Assembly (NCBI GenBank): GCA_964475595.1
Contig: CAYYXG010000005.1
Span: 1-64,000 of the forward strand
Length of the DNA: 64,000 bases
From: RGEC01 sp964475595
Lineage (GTDB): Bacteria; Bacteroidota; Bacteroidia; NS11-12g; UBA955
Reading direction: 5' to 3'
The position numbers and the translations under genes are program-made. Each line of letters starts with the position of its first letter. Position 1 is the stretch's first letter. The notes below the pieces were generated by a model. The model had not been told where the DNA came from. It did not search any database and was given only the letters and a program-made list of their open reading frames with translations. Of this stretch, positions 48,854 to 57,971 are shown in pieces.

Positions 48854-48922
48854 TGTCCATGAACTGTAACAATTATTGGACAGAGCGGCCCTTAGTCCGT
48901 TCTTTTTTGCCATTGGTCGGAC
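48854..48922. promoter_or_regulatory. Paired inverted GGACA/TGTCC motifs upstream of rfbA
   Basis: TGTCCA (48854-48859), TGGACA (48877-48882), GTCCG (48895-48899) and CGGAC (48918-48922) alternate in orientation within 70 bases just upstream of the rfbA promoter. They could be regulator half sites. Confidence 0.35.
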
Positions 48923-48945
48923 ATGATGGGTAAAATCGCTAAGCG

Positions 48946-49845
48946 TTATTCCCAGCCCGCCTGTTTTGCAACCAGGGCAAGTCCTTCAGTGAAATTGTGC
49001 GGTGCATAGCCCAATTCTCTCTGTGCTTTGCTAATATCCAGCCCTGTAATAGGCGGTCTTTTAGCGGGCTGATTCAATGTTTCACTGCTCACCAAAGAAA
49101 CAGCATCCAACTGGAAGCCAAAATAATGGGCCACTCGCTCCATGAGTTCATGTATACCGAAATAATCCGGTCCGGCTATATGATATATACCCTTTGCTTG
49201 TTTTTGTTCAGCCAGAAAGCAACCCATGGCCAAATCTTCGGCAAGGGTAGGCGTTCTGTATTGGTCATTTACCACCTTGGCGGGTGTGCCATTTTTCAGC
49301 GTCTGGTATGCCCATAGTACTATGTTGCTGCGGCTCATGTCCTGCACCACGCCATATACCAATACGGTCCTTAATATTGCCCAATCTGAAGCAAACTCCA
49401 TCACCCGTTTTTCTCCTTCCCACTTGCTGCGTCCATAGTAGCTGAGGGGATTGGGTTTCTCTTCCTCCATATACATCGGATGGGTTCCGTCGAAAATAAA
49501 ATCCGTACTGAGGTGAATCAGTTGAAAGCCTAATTCTGTTGACAGCCGGGCCAGATTTTCCACAGCGTCTATGTTCATGGCATCGCAACCTGCTTTGTCA
49601 GATTCACAGGCATCTACATTGGTCATAGCCGCAGTATTGATGACAGCTTTGGGTTTATATTGCTCTAACAATGACCTAATCCTAACATGATCCGTAATAT
49701 CTGCATCTTCATACAAATACCCGGTTTTTACCGGATGTCGATTAGGGCCCTTTCCGGTTGCCACAAATGGTATTTCCGGATGTTTCAGGTATAAATCGGT
49801 AAGTTTTTGACCCAACAGGCCGTTTGATCCGGTAATGAAAACCAT
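48946..49845 (-). CDS. rfbD: dTDP-4-dehydrorhamnose reductase (RfbD/RmlD family)
   Basis: A 299-residue extended short-chain dehydrogenase. The Rossmann GSNGLLGQKL is at the start, then the family's VINTAAMTNVDACE and the active YYGRSKWEGEK (Tyr-x3-Lys). Length and the DYFGIHELMERVA region fit RmlD, which reduces dTDP-4-keto-rhamnose to dTDP-rhamnose. Members acting on other dTDP sugars cannot be excluded. A perfect box TAAATTTG (49861-49868, minus strand) lies 15 bases before the start. rfbB and rfbC are not in the window. The next gene on the same strand is rfbA, 138 bases downstream with its own promoter. Confidence 0.85.
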   Translation of the reverse strand: MVFITGSNGLLGQKLTDLYLKHPEIPFVATGKGPNRHPVKTGYLYEDADITDHVRIRSLLEQYKPKAVINTAAMTNVDACESDKAGCDAMNIDAVENLARLSTELGFQLIHLSTDFIFDGTHPMYMEEEKPNPLSYYGRSKWEGEKRVMEFASDWAILRTVLVYGVVQDMSRSNIVLWAYQTLKNGTPAKVVNDQYRTPTLAEDLAMGCFLAEQKQAKGIYHIAGPDYFGIHELMERVAHYFGFQLDAVSLVSSETLNQPAKRPPITGLDISKAQRELGYAPHNFTEGLALVAKQAGWE

Positions 49846-49860
49846 GTTCTTAAATTAAGG

Positions 49861-49868
49861 CAAATTTA
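49861..49868 (-). promoter_or_regulatory. Bacteroidota -7 box TAAATTTG
   Basis: Perfect minus-strand match 15 bases before the rfbD start. Confidence 0.6.
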
Positions 49869-49900
49869 TGTAAACCCGTTTCTGATTATTGAATTTTTTA

Positions 49901-51244
49901 TCACCCTATCATGCCTTTGGCTTTGAGTTCAAGGTATTTGTTGAGGGTGCTGATGGTTAGTTCTTCGGGTTTGCAGACAATGCTTTGTATGCCGTGGTTG
50001 GCAAGTTCCACGGCCATTTGCTTTTTATCAGCCACCATTTGCCTGGCAACCATGCGGTTGTATATTTCCTGCAAACTGCCGGAGGGTTCATAAGCAAACT
50101 GCTCCACCTCTGCATTGCTAAAAAACACCACCACCAGCAGGTGATGCTTATTGAGTTTTCGCAAAACGGGCAATACCCTTTGCATGGCCACCAATGTTTC
50201 AAAATTGGTGAATAAAAACAAGAGCGCCCTTCCCTGACTCACGCGTTTTAAGGCATTGTAAACAAATTCGTAATCGGCCTCGGTGCGACGGTATTTTTCG
50301 GCATGGAGGGCATCCATGATGCGTCGCATTTGTCCGGGGCTGCTATCGGCACGCAATGCAGCTCCCATGCGGTCAGAGAAAGTAAGCAAGCCGGCCTTAT
50401 CGCCTTTTTGCAGTGCGATATTGGCCACAACAGCACCAGCATTGACCGCGTAATCCAGTAAGGTCATTCCCCCAAACGCCATGTTCATGGGCCTGCTCTT
50501 GTCTATGAGCGCATATACCGGCTGGGCCTTTTCCTCTGTAAAATGGTTGGTTTTGAGTGAGGTAGTTTTTCCCGTGGCCTTCCAGTTAATATGCCTGATA
50601 TCATCCCCCTGAACGTATTCTTTGATTTGCTCAAACTCATAGCTCATGCCAATTCGCCTAACTTTTTTGAAACCGTGAAATCGGGCTATATTTTGGAGCG
50701 TGTATAAACTGTATTTCCTTAGCTGAACAAAGCTGGGGTAAACGGATACCTCCTGCGCCTGTTCCTTACTGACCCTCCTGCCAAACAGTCCCAAAGGGGT
50801 GCTGATAATGACGCGTATTTGACCGAAAGCATACATCCCGCGCTTCAGTGGTTTTGCGGTGTAGTGTCTTTCGGCACTGCGATACGGCCCCAATGTAGCC
50901 GAAATAGAAAACCGGCGTTCCTGCAGCTCTACAGGCAATTCATCCCAGATGCGGCAGTGCCAGGGCAACGGAGATTTGTTTTGAAGCAAAATCAAAACGG
51001 TGTTATCATCACCCAGACTCCATTTTGGGCTGCATTCTCTTTGCAAATCCACCGGACTTGAAGGAATAAACAACAAAAGCCCATCAATGACTGCTACAAC
51101 TGATAAAACCAGCAATGCTGTTTGTGCAACTGAGAGCAGGAACGGAAATGGATAAGCCATTACAAACAAAACCCAAACACAGGCAAGCAGCCACCACAAT
51201 CGCGGCTGTATATACAAATCAAAGCGTTGGGCCAACCTGTTCAT
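49901..51244 (-). CDS. DUF58 protein (MoxR-associated, vWA-like)
   Basis: A 447-residue protein. Two hydrophobic helices (about 17-55) are followed by the beta domain and the DUF58 core with GDDIRHINWKATGK (about 213-226) and a vWA-like domain (VYALIDKSRPM, where the MIDAS Asp would be in the DKS motif). DUF58 proteins accompany MoxR AAA+ ATPases, which are thought to act as chaperones for metal-dependent vWA-domain partners. It is the last gene of the minus-strand operon and overlaps the MoxR gene by 1 base. Its role is likely to be envelope assembly, but no substrate is known. Confidence 0.9.
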   Translation of the reverse strand: MNRLAQRFDLYIQPRLWWLLACVWVLFVMAYPFPFLLSVAQTALLVLSVVAVIDGLLLFIPSSPVDLQRECSPKWSLGDDNTVLILLQNKSPLPWHCRIWDELPVELQERRFSISATLGPYRSAERHYTAKPLKRGMYAFGQIRVIISTPLGLFGRRVSKEQAQEVSVYPSFVQLRKYSLYTLQNIARFHGFKKVRRIGMSYEFEQIKEYVQGDDIRHINWKATGKTTSLKTNHFTEEKAQPVYALIDKSRPMNMAFGGMTLLDYAVNAGAVVANIALQKGDKAGLLTFSDRMGAALRADSSPGQMRRIMDALHAEKYRRTEADYEFVYNALKRVSQGRALLFLFTNFETLVAMQRVLPVLRKLNKHHLLVVVFFSNAEVEQFAYEPSGSLQEIYNRMVARQMVADKKQMAVELANHGIQSIVCKPEELTISTLNKYLELKAKGMIG

Positions 51245-52239
51245 TAGCGCGGCACTTCCACGGTTTTTAGGATTTCTTCCACCACCTGCTTAATGGCAAT
51301 ACCCTCCATTTCGCTTTCAGGTGTAAGGATAAGGCGGTGATTCAGTACCGGATAAGTAACGGTTCTTATGTCATCCGGGGTAACGAAACTGCGGCCGTTC
51401 ATGGCGGCAATTACACGGCTGCTGCGCATGATGGCAAGCCCTGCGCGGGGAGATGCTCCCAAATACAAATCGCGATGATTACGGGTGGCACTTACCACGC
51501 CGGCTATGTAGCGAAGCAGCTCATCTTTCACATAGACCTTGTCCAGCAGCGCCCTGATTTCTTTTACTTTGTTGGCAGTTAGCACGGTATTGATGCCCGC
51601 AATAGCAGACGCCGTATCGCCGCCGCTGAATCTTGATAAAATCTGATATTCCTCCTCCGGAGAAGGGTACTCCATTACAATTTTCATCATGAAACGATCC
51701 TGCTGTGCTTCGGGTAGTTTGTAGGTGCCTTCCTGTTCTATGGGGTTTTGGGTGGCAAGCACCATAAACGGCTGCGGAACGGGATGGGTGGTACCGTCAA
51801 TGGTAACCTGATGTTCTTCCATCACCTCAAACAACGCTGCCTGCGTTTTAGCGGGTGAGCGGTTGATTTCATCGATTAACACAATATTGGCAAACACAGG
51901 ACCCCGTTTAAATTCGAATTCGTGATTTTTGAGGTTAAACACACTGGTTCCCGTTACATCGGCCGGCATTAAATCCGGTGTGAACTGGATGCGGTTAAAA
52001 TCGAGATCCAGCGAGCGTGCCAAGAGCTTAGCCGCTGTGGTTTTAGCAATGCCGGGCACCCCTTCCAGCAAGATATGACCATTGGAGAAGAGCGCGGCCA
52101 ACATTAAATCTACCATGTTTTGCTGACCCACCAGCACTTTGCTCATTTCTGCCCTGATTTGCGCAACCGCAGAGTGAAACGGTTCCAGATTCAATTCATG
52201 CGGACTTTGCAGTTCGTTTTGTATTTCCTGATTTTCCAT
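51244..52239 (-). CDS. MoxR-family AAA+ ATPase
   Basis: A 331-residue MoxR ATPase. Walker A is LLEGVPGIAKTTAAKLLA, Walker B VLIDEINRSPAKTQAALFEVM, sensor 1 in ATQNPIEQEGTYKLPEAQ, and the lid contains GASPRAGLAIMRSSRVIA. MoxR proteins act as chaperone-like ATPases with vWA partners. The ATG at 52239 is chosen because the alignment to family members starts with an acidic segment there; an in-frame ATG at 52272 lies further inside the DUF4350 gene. It overlaps DUF4350 by 44 bases and DUF58 by 1. Confidence 0.95.
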   Translation of the reverse strand: MENQEIQNELQSPHELNLEPFHSAVAQIRAEMSKVLVGQQNMVDLMLAALFSNGHILLEGVPGIAKTTAAKLLARSLDLDFNRIQFTPDLMPADVTGTSVFNLKNHEFEFKRGPVFANIVLIDEINRSPAKTQAALFEVMEEHQVTIDGTTHPVPQPFMVLATQNPIEQEGTYKLPEAQQDRFMMKIVMEYPSPEEEYQILSRFSGGDTASAIAGINTVLTANKVKEIRALLDKVYVKDELLRYIAGVVSATRNHRDLYLGASPRAGLAIMRSSRVIAAMNGRSFVTPDDIRTVTYPVLNHRLILTPESEMEGIAIKQVVEEILKTVEVPR

Positions 52240-53500
52240 AATTTTTTCTATATTCTTCGTAAAAACGGCCAATGGCCTTGTTGGTTTCGGTTAATTCAGC
52301 ATCACTGAGCGACTCATAATGTCTATATTTTTCATACTGCGATACAATGTGCTCAATGGTTTTAAGCGAAACGCCTGTTTTATCTGAAAGCTTTTTCAAT
52401 TCCTCTTCGTTCAGGGATTTGAGTCGAAAACGAAATTGTTGTTGTATAAATGACACAAACTGACTCCATTCCCGCTGATAAACCAGTGCATTTTGCTTTT
52501 CATTCTTATAAAAACGACCGATGGCATCGATGAAAGCCATGGTATGATTGGCCGGGGGTTCAATGACGGGAATGGCGCGCTGTTTACGCCGGCCTGCGAA
52601 AACCAAAAACAACACCACCGACACCAGCAATAATTGCCAAGCGTACCACAAAGCCGGCTCTCCTTTGATAAAATCGAGCATGTTGCTGTGCTTAGATGTG
52701 GCGGCATCTTTTTTAGGAAAACCCGCGCCCCGGTCAAAAACCACACGATTTCCGGGCAGGTGCCGCAGCACATTGGAGAGATAGGCCCTACCATAGGGTA
52801 AAGTCTGATATACATTCCCAAACATGACCGGATTTGCGTGCAAAAAAAGCTTGCCTGAACCATGATAAATGCAAATGAAATCGGGACCGTAAACAGGATT
52901 TTCGGAAATAATGGCCATGGTGGTTAGTTCCTCGCTCCCGGGTGTGAAATCGGTTTCTACAGGTTTGTCAAACGACTGAAAAGTCAGCCAACCTCTCGGT
53001 TCGGGTATCAAGCGATTGTAGTGGTAAAAAACCACCCTGTCCGGGTTCGCCTGCCTATGCCTGAAAACCACCGGAAATGAATCGAAATCATTAGACTCTG
53101 TTTCTGTATTTTTAAGCAGGGGAAAAGCATCCAGCAGTGCTTCCGGCATACCCACCGCACTGATAAAAGCCGTACCGCCCTCAAAAACATGCTCTTTCAG
53201 CGTTGCTGCCTCGTCGGCAGTCAGGTAGCAGTTTCTTCCTACAAACATGTAAATGTCAGAATTGCCCGGGTTTATGTCTGTGGTGTTGTCGGTAAGACTT
53301 TCATTATCCTTAATTTCATCAAACCGGCCTTCGTATTCGGTTTTGATGGTTTTGTAAAAAATGGACAGGTCATAAGGTTCATTTTCTGTCAGCCGATACG
53401 TTCGGCTCCACTTGTATTTATTACCGTCTCGATTGATAAAATACAGCAATCCGACCAGCGACAGCAACACAAGACCAACGATTAGAGAGCGGTTATTCAC
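52196..53500 (-). CDS. DUF4350 membrane protein
   Basis: A 434-residue protein with an N-terminal membrane helix (VGLVLLSLVGLLYFI), a periplasmic domain of about 240 residues resembling a GATase-like Rossmann domain (SDIYMFVGRNCYLTADE then FEGGTAFIS), a second membrane helix (about 285-310, WQLLLVSVVLFLVFAG) and a cytoplasmic helical tail with ALVYQREWSQFVSFI. This is the DUF4350 layout found in the MoxR operon of many Bacteroidota. It is a likely member of the membrane complex. It overlaps the DUF4129-type gene by 4 bases. Confidence 0.85.
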   Translation of the reverse strand: MNNRSLIVGLVLLSLVGLLYFINRDGNKYKWSRTYRLTENEPYDLSIFYKTIKTEYEGRFDEIKDNESLTDNTTDINPGNSDIYMFVGRNCYLTADEAATLKEHVFEGGTAFISAVGMPEALLDAFPLLKNTETESNDFDSFPVVFRHRQANPDRVVFYHYNRLIPEPRGWLTFQSFDKPVETDFTPGSEELTTMAIISENPVYGPDFICIYHGSGKLFLHANPVMFGNVYQTLPYGRAYLSNVLRHLPGNRVVFDRGAGFPKKDAATSKHSNMLDFIKGEPALWYAWQLLLVSVVLFLVFAGRRKQRAIPVIEPPANHTMAFIDAIGRFYKNEKQNALVYQREWSQFVSFIQQQFRFRLKSLNEEELKKLSDKTGVSLKTIEHIVSQYEKYRHYESLSDAELTETNKAIGRFYEEYRKNYGKSGNTKRTAKSA

Positions 53501-54243
53501 CTTCGACTCCTTTCTAACAGTTCATGGAAAGCCGGTGCCAATCGTTTGTATTGTAAATCATCCGGCGTGGCTTCCCCGTACCAAACCGTCTCATAAGTGA
53601 ATGTGATGTTACCAAATAATTCATGCAATCCTGCCAACTTCAGTTCGTCTATGTATTGGCGGTTCGTTTTTTCGGGTGAGGGTTTTACCTTTTCGCTGTC
53701 TATGAGTTGTTTGAGGGTTTTAAGGTAAAGTAATCGTATGGCCAGGCGGTATTGTTTGCCCTCTACTGCATCCTGCAGGTCTGTTTCCAACGTTTGATAG
53801 TCAAGACTCCATGCCTCCTCCCATTCGGCAGGGCCGGCCAGCGGAATTCGCCGGGTATAGCGGTTGCGCTTACCCGATTTGAAGATTAAATAGACCAGTA
53901 TACTGACCAGTATCACTACCGCCACCCAAAAGATAAAATCTTTGAAACGCCCGATGTTGCCGGGAACATCAAAATCGGGTTTGCGAAATTTTGATTTGGA
54001 CACTTGCTTTGGGGTCGTTTCGGCATAATTGACATTTTTTACCCGCTCTTCCATCGCCTTGACATCCGCTTTTTTCCCCGTCAATGGTTCTTTTTCAAAA
54101 ACTTCCTGTCCTTGCAGGGTAGAAGGCAAGGTTGCACCTGAGTTGACGACTAAATCCTCCTCCGCTTCACGGGCGTTGTTCTGTGCATTTACAGAAAACA
54201 TACAGCACAAATACAACAGCAGGCTACTCGGTTTCCACACCAT
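53497..54243 (-). CDS. DUF4129-type membrane protein of the MoxR operon
   Basis: A 248-residue protein with an N-terminal signal (SSLLLYLCCMFSVNAQ), a polar stretch of about 75 residues, a membrane helix (about 103-122, DFIFWVAVVILVSILVYLIF) and a cytoplasmic domain with GKQYRLAIRLLYLKTLKQL, then TNRQYIDEL and FTYETVWYGEATPDD. The last motifs fit DUF4129, in which Glu, Trp and Tyr residues are conserved. Function is unknown. It overlaps SpoIIM by 20 bases and DUF4350 by 4 bases, so it is coupled on both sides. Confidence 0.8.
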   Translation of the reverse strand: MVWKPSSLLLYLCCMFSVNAQNNAREAEEDLVVNSGATLPSTLQGQEVFEKEPLTGKKADVKAMEERVKNVNYAETTPKQVSKSKFRKPDFDVPGNIGRFKDFIFWVAVVILVSILVYLIFKSGKRNRYTRRIPLAGPAEWEEAWSLDYQTLETDLQDAVEGKQYRLAIRLLYLKTLKQLIDSEKVKPSPEKTNRQYIDELKLAGLHELFGNITFTYETVWYGEATPDDLQYKRLAPAFHELLERSRR

Positions 54244-56128
54244 AAACCTCCTTTTTAAAGCCTATATTCTCAATACGCTGCATCAGCCCTGTACCCGCCT
54301 GTTTTTCATACATCACCAAACCGGTTATCATGTAGAAATAGCCGGTGGCAGTTAATATCAGCGGCCAAAGCACATAGTTTAACTGCACATAAAAGCCCAG
54401 CACTTCTTTGGAAAAAGGGTTAACATTTTGCATGGACGCGCTGAAATTGAGCATCACCGTAATAAAAAACCATAAACCCAACATTAGCATCACATAGAGA
54501 ATACTCACTAACAGCATGGAAGCCAAAAAACGGCCCATTTGTTTAAATAACAAGCGCCAGGCAGTTTGAATCCCCCTCTTAATATTCCCGTTTTCATGGT
54601 AAATGGCAATGCCTACGCCCATGCACAATAAGGGCCAGGCGATCCATAGCAAAGGCCACCAAAAACCTTGAACCAGCCATAGTAGAGCGGCTGTGAAGCT
54701 TGCATATTTTGCGGGCAAAATCCAGCGCTGCATCCTGGATGGCTTTTGACCGATACCCGTGTAGGCAATATCGGATATAAACCACAAAACGGCATACCAA
54801 ACCATAAAAATAACGGGCAACACCTCCGGAAATCGGGCTGCGGAAAAAAGATATCGGCAGGCGTAAATATTCCAAAGTAACAATTTTGCACTACCTGTAA
54901 ACACCTCGATGAGTGAATCCGGTGATGATTGCCCCAGACTATACATCCATCGCCTCAGCTGAAATGCCACGTCCCTGGAGATATCATTGCCTCCCAGCCA
55001 GGCCGAAAAAAAGTATCCGCCTATACCCAATCCCAACGCTATCAAAAACCAGCGGCTAAAAGATGCCCTCAATGTATGGATTGCCAAAACCAGCAAGGTA
55101 CCTGTACTATAAACCGTACCGGGCAAAAAAGTGCGAATGGTCTGCGCTCTGGGCGGCTCTTCCTGCAAATCAAACTGCTTGTTATTGCGGTATTTCCACC
55201 ATGGTAAAACGATGAAATAGTAGAGCATAAAACCCAGACTCAATAGAATGATGAGGGTTCTTTGAACTGTGCCGATATCGGTAAATCGGGTCAGATAGCT
55301 TTCAATAAATGCCGCAATAATGATGATAGGCAGGCAAACCAGGAACATGGTGATGCTTTTACGGGCAGCATTCTGTATGGATTGCATTCTGGGTAAGGTT
55401 CCCGGAAACAAAATACCGGCGCCCAACATAATTCCTGCCGCTCCCTCTATCACCATCGAAAGTATCTCCAGCGTTCCATGCTGATACACGGTTAAGATAT
55501 ATTCTCCGGTTAAGCCCCGAGAAGTAAACAGGTAAGTAAACACCCCCAGTACGATTCCATTAAGCAAAAGCAGATACATGGTTCCCACGCAGAAAAGGGC
55601 TCCAAAAACAAAGAAATAAAAACCTACGCGCAAGTTATTGGTGGCAATTTTCAGGAACATTTCTCCGGCAGATTCATCTTTATACACCCCAAGCGGGTCT
55701 CCCTTGGCAATGTTGTCCTCTGTCATGTTCACGTATCCGCTGCCCAGCACCGTTATGGCAAATTGTTTGTCTTGTCTTGTTCCGAAAAACCCTACCATAA
55801 AGCCGAGCAAAACCGTGATGAGGGAAATGAGCATGTATTTTCTGGCACTCCAATGAATGCGCGGTGCTTTCTGAGTGAAAAACTCCCGTATGGCTTTTCG
55901 GCTTACCGGTCGGCTGCGATAAATGCGGTCATAAACAGGCGTCAGCAAATTGTTTAGAAACACCCTAACAGACCTATTAGGGAAATAGGTCCTGGAGTAT
56001 GCAAGATCATCGTTGAGTTCAAGAAATGCCCTTTCCAACTCGTCTGGGGGCATATTTTTAAAGCGCATGTCTCCCTCAAATTGCTGCCACTTCTCTCCAT
56101 TGCGATTTATAAATTTGGACTCCCGCAT
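54224..56128 (-). CDS. SpoIIM-like membrane protein fused to a second membrane module
   Basis: A 634-residue protein. Residues 1-110 are the cytoplasmic start typical of the Bacteroidota SpoIIM relatives (LERAFLELNDDLAYSRTYFP and YRSRPVSRKAIREFF). Residues 110-330 are the SpoIIM membrane domain with GFFGTRQD, NNLRVGFYFFVFGALFC and LEILSMVIEGAAGI. A further roughly 300 residues with about seven more helices follow (AWRLLFKQMGRFLASMLLVS) that I would expect as a separate gene in related operons. I infer a fusion. This organism does not sporulate as far as one can tell, so the SpoIIM label is only structural. The ATG at 56128 is preferred over 56140, as TATCCTTG lies too close to the latter. Confidence 0.78.
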   Translation of the reverse strand: MRESKFINRNGEKWQQFEGDMRFKNMPPDELERAFLELNDDLAYSRTYFPNRSVRVFLNNLLTPVYDRIYRSRPVSRKAIREFFTQKAPRIHWSARKYMLISLITVLLGFMVGFFGTRQDKQFAITVLGSGYVNMTEDNIAKGDPLGVYKDESAGEMFLKIATNNLRVGFYFFVFGALFCVGTMYLLLLNGIVLGVFTYLFTSRGLTGEYILTVYQHGTLEILSMVIEGAAGIMLGAGILFPGTLPRMQSIQNAARKSITMFLVCLPIIIIAAFIESYLTRFTDIGTVQRTLIILLSLGFMLYYFIVLPWWKYRNNKQFDLQEEPPRAQTIRTFLPGTVYSTGTLLVLAIHTLRASFSRWFLIALGLGIGGYFFSAWLGGNDISRDVAFQLRRWMYSLGQSSPDSLIEVFTGSAKLLLWNIYACRYLFSAARFPEVLPVIFMVWYAVLWFISDIAYTGIGQKPSRMQRWILPAKYASFTAALLWLVQGFWWPLLWIAWPLLCMGVGIAIYHENGNIKRGIQTAWRLLFKQMGRFLASMLLVSILYVMLMLGLWFFITVMLNFSASMQNVNPFSKEVLGFYVQLNYVLWPLILTATGYFYMITGLVMYEKQAGTGLMQRIENIGFKKEVYGVETE

Positions 56129-56190
56129 TTCTCCATGCAAGGATAATGAATTTTACGTGCATTTTTTGGTAAAAACCGGGTTGCCGGAGG

Positions 56191-56198
56191 TAACTTTG
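56191..56198 (+). promoter_or_regulatory. Bacteroidota promoter: TTG (56166-56168), 22-base spacer, TAACTTTG
   Basis: Perfect -7 box 7 bases before the RDD ATG, with a TTG at a good -33 distance. Confidence 0.65.
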
Positions 56199-56205
56199 CG
56201 TGTAA

Positions 56206-56919
56206 ATGGCCAAAACAATAGAAATAGTAACTGCACAGCAAGTGGTACTCAGCTACGACCTGGCCTCAATCGGGGCAAGAGCAGTGGCCACCCTTACCGA
56301 TCTGTTCATTCAATTTCTTGCTCTTATTGTTTTGGGGTTTTCGTTGGGGGGAACACAGCTGGGGGGCTGGCTGATGTTTGCTGTTATTACCCTATACCAT
56401 TTTACTTTTGAAGCATTTATGAATGGGCGTTCACCCGGAAAACTCATCACCGGCATACGCGTGATGCGAACCGATGGTGCGGCGCTTGGTTTTACCGACT
56501 GTTTCCTGCGATGGATTATGCGCCCGCTTGACTTTACCTTTTCAGGCGGATCTCTGGCATTATTCCTGGCACTGGGTTCTGAAAAACGTCAGCGGCTGGG
56601 TGACCTCATGGCAGGTACCGCCGTATTAAGTCGCAAATACCAGCTGGATTATCGTTTCAAAGATTTACAACGGCTTCATGAAAGTCGAAAAGATGTTGAG
56701 GTACAATGGCCACAACTTCGTCATATCGAGGAAAAGCACATTCTACTCATCAAAAACACCTTGTATGCAGCGGAAGATTACACCCGACAGGTGTATGAGA
56801 AAGCCCTCAATGCCTGTGCAGACAAAATTGCCGGCCTGCTTGAATTGCCTGAAACCCCTAAAAATACCCGGGCATTTCTGAATCAGGTAGTAGAGGAATA
56901 TATTGTATTGACGCGGTAA
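56206..56919 (+). CDS. RDD-family membrane protein
   Basis: A 237-residue RDD protein. The RDD domain opens with SYDLASIGARAVATLTDLFI, where the Arg-Asp pair lies at the first helix, continues with FEAFMNGRSPGKLITGIRV and ends LGSEKRQRLGDLMAGTAVL. Two to three membrane helices are visible; the C-terminal 90 residues are soluble and helical. RDD proteins accompany the MoxR-SpoIIM operon in Bacteroidota, and here the gene diverges from SpoIIM with 77 bases between starts. The function is not known; transport or ion exchange was proposed for some members. Confidence 0.9.
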   Translation: MAKTIEIVTAQQVVLSYDLASIGARAVATLTDLFIQFLALIVLGFSLGGTQLGGWLMFAVITLYHFTFEAFMNGRSPGKLITGIRVMRTDGAALGFTDCFLRWIMRPLDFTFSGGSLALFLALGSEKRQRLGDLMAGTAVLSRKYQLDYRFKDLQRLHESRKDVEVQWPQLRHIEEKHILLIKNTLYAAEDYTRQVYEKALNACADKIAGLLELPETPKNTRAFLNQVVEEYIVLTR

Positions 56920-56939
56920 GTCTTAGCCGTCAATATGCG

Positions 56940-56947
56940 TATTTTTG
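56940..56947 (+). promoter_or_regulatory. Bacteroidota -7 box TATTTTTG
   Basis: Perfect match 4 bases before the FAH-family ATG. Confidence 0.6.
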
Positions 56948-56951
56948 TGCC

Positions 56952-57971
56952 ATGAAACTGGTAACCTTTGTTCATAATGGTGAGTCCTCAGTAGGGCTCT
57001 ATAGCTCCAACGCATTGTATTCCCTGCACGCCATTAATCCCGCAATGCCCAAAGACATGGCATCCTTTTTAAAGGAATGGGAAAAAAACAGTGCTGTTGC
57101 AAGGAACATTGAAAAGGAAATTATGGCGGGTAACTATGCTTCGTTTGCCGTGGCCTACAACCCCGAGTCATTGTTGGCACCCGTGCCCAATCCAAGCAGT
57201 TGCAGAGACGGATATGCCTTCCGGCAACATGTGGCTGCCGCCCGCCGTAACCGCGGGGTACCTATGATACCGGAATTTGATATGTATCCGATTTTCTATT
57301 TCACCAACCATCAGGCCATTCAGGGTCCCGGCGATATCAATTGTATGCCCGATCATTTTGAAAAACTGGACTTTGAACTGGAAGCCGCTGTGGTGATTGG
57401 TAAAAAAGGCCGCAATATCAAAGCTGCTGATGCCGATGACTATATTGCCGGTTACATGATTATGAACGATATGAGTGCACGCCGATTGCAGATGGAAGAG
57501 ATGCTGTTAAACCTCGGTCCGGCAAAGGGCAAGGATTTTAGCACCGTTATCGGGCCTTGGCTGGTAACCCCCGATGAACTGGAACCCTACCGTATACCTG
57601 CAAAACCCGGACACACAGGCGCCAATTACAACCTGCGCATGACTTGCACTGTAAATGGAATCCAGGTGAGTGAAGGCAACATGGGCGATATGGACTGGAC
57701 TTTTGCCGAAATTATTGAGCGATGCGCTTATGGCGTTGATATCCATCCCGGCGATGTCATTGGTAGTGGCACAGTAGGTACCGGCTGCTTTTTGGAACTG
57801 AACGGCACCGGGAAATTACATGATTCCAATTATAAGGAACAATGGCTTAAGGATGGCGACGAAGTGGTTATGACCATTGATGGTTTGGGAACACTGCGTA
57901 ACACCATCCGCAAGGAAAAATCTGATTTCAGCATTTTGGCCTTGAAAAAACAGGCGTTGGAAAATCAGTAA
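56952..57971 (+). CDS. Fumarylacetoacetate hydrolase family protein
   Basis: A 339-residue FAH-fold enzyme. The substrate-binding region includes FRQHVAAARRNRGVPM and FYFTNHQAIQGPGDI; the metal ligands come from DFELEAAVVIGKKGRNI (Glu-x-Glu) and the Asp of YMIMNDMSARRLQ. Length and the SGTVGTGCFLEL segment fit FAH-type hydrolases that cleave C-C bonds in aromatic acid breakdown. The precise substrate (fumarylacetoacetate or a related beta-diketo acid) cannot be decided. No homogentisate genes lie next to it. It is a single gene with its own promoter and overlaps the convergent porin gene by 7 bases. Confidence 0.88.
   Translation: MKLVTFVHNGESSVGLYSSNALYSLHAINPAMPKDMASFLKEWEKNSAVARNIEKEIMAGNYASFAVAYNPESLLAPVPNPSSCRDGYAFRQHVAAARRNRGVPMIPEFDMYPIFYFTNHQAIQGPGDINCMPDHFEKLDFELEAAVVIGKKGRNIKAADADDYIAGYMIMNDMSARRLQMEEMLLNLGPAKGKDFSTVIGPWLVTPDELEPYRIPAKPGHTGANYNLRMTCTVNGIQVSEGNMGDMDWTFAEIIERCAYGVDIHPGDVIGSGTVGTGCFLELNGTGKLHDSNYKEQWLKDGDEVVMTIDGLGTLRNTIRKEKSDFSILALKKQALENQ

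Noticed and set aside
54224..56128. Sporulation gene
   Set aside because: SpoIIM-fold proteins are widespread in non-sporulating bacteria; there are no other sporulation genes and the context is the MoxR operon.
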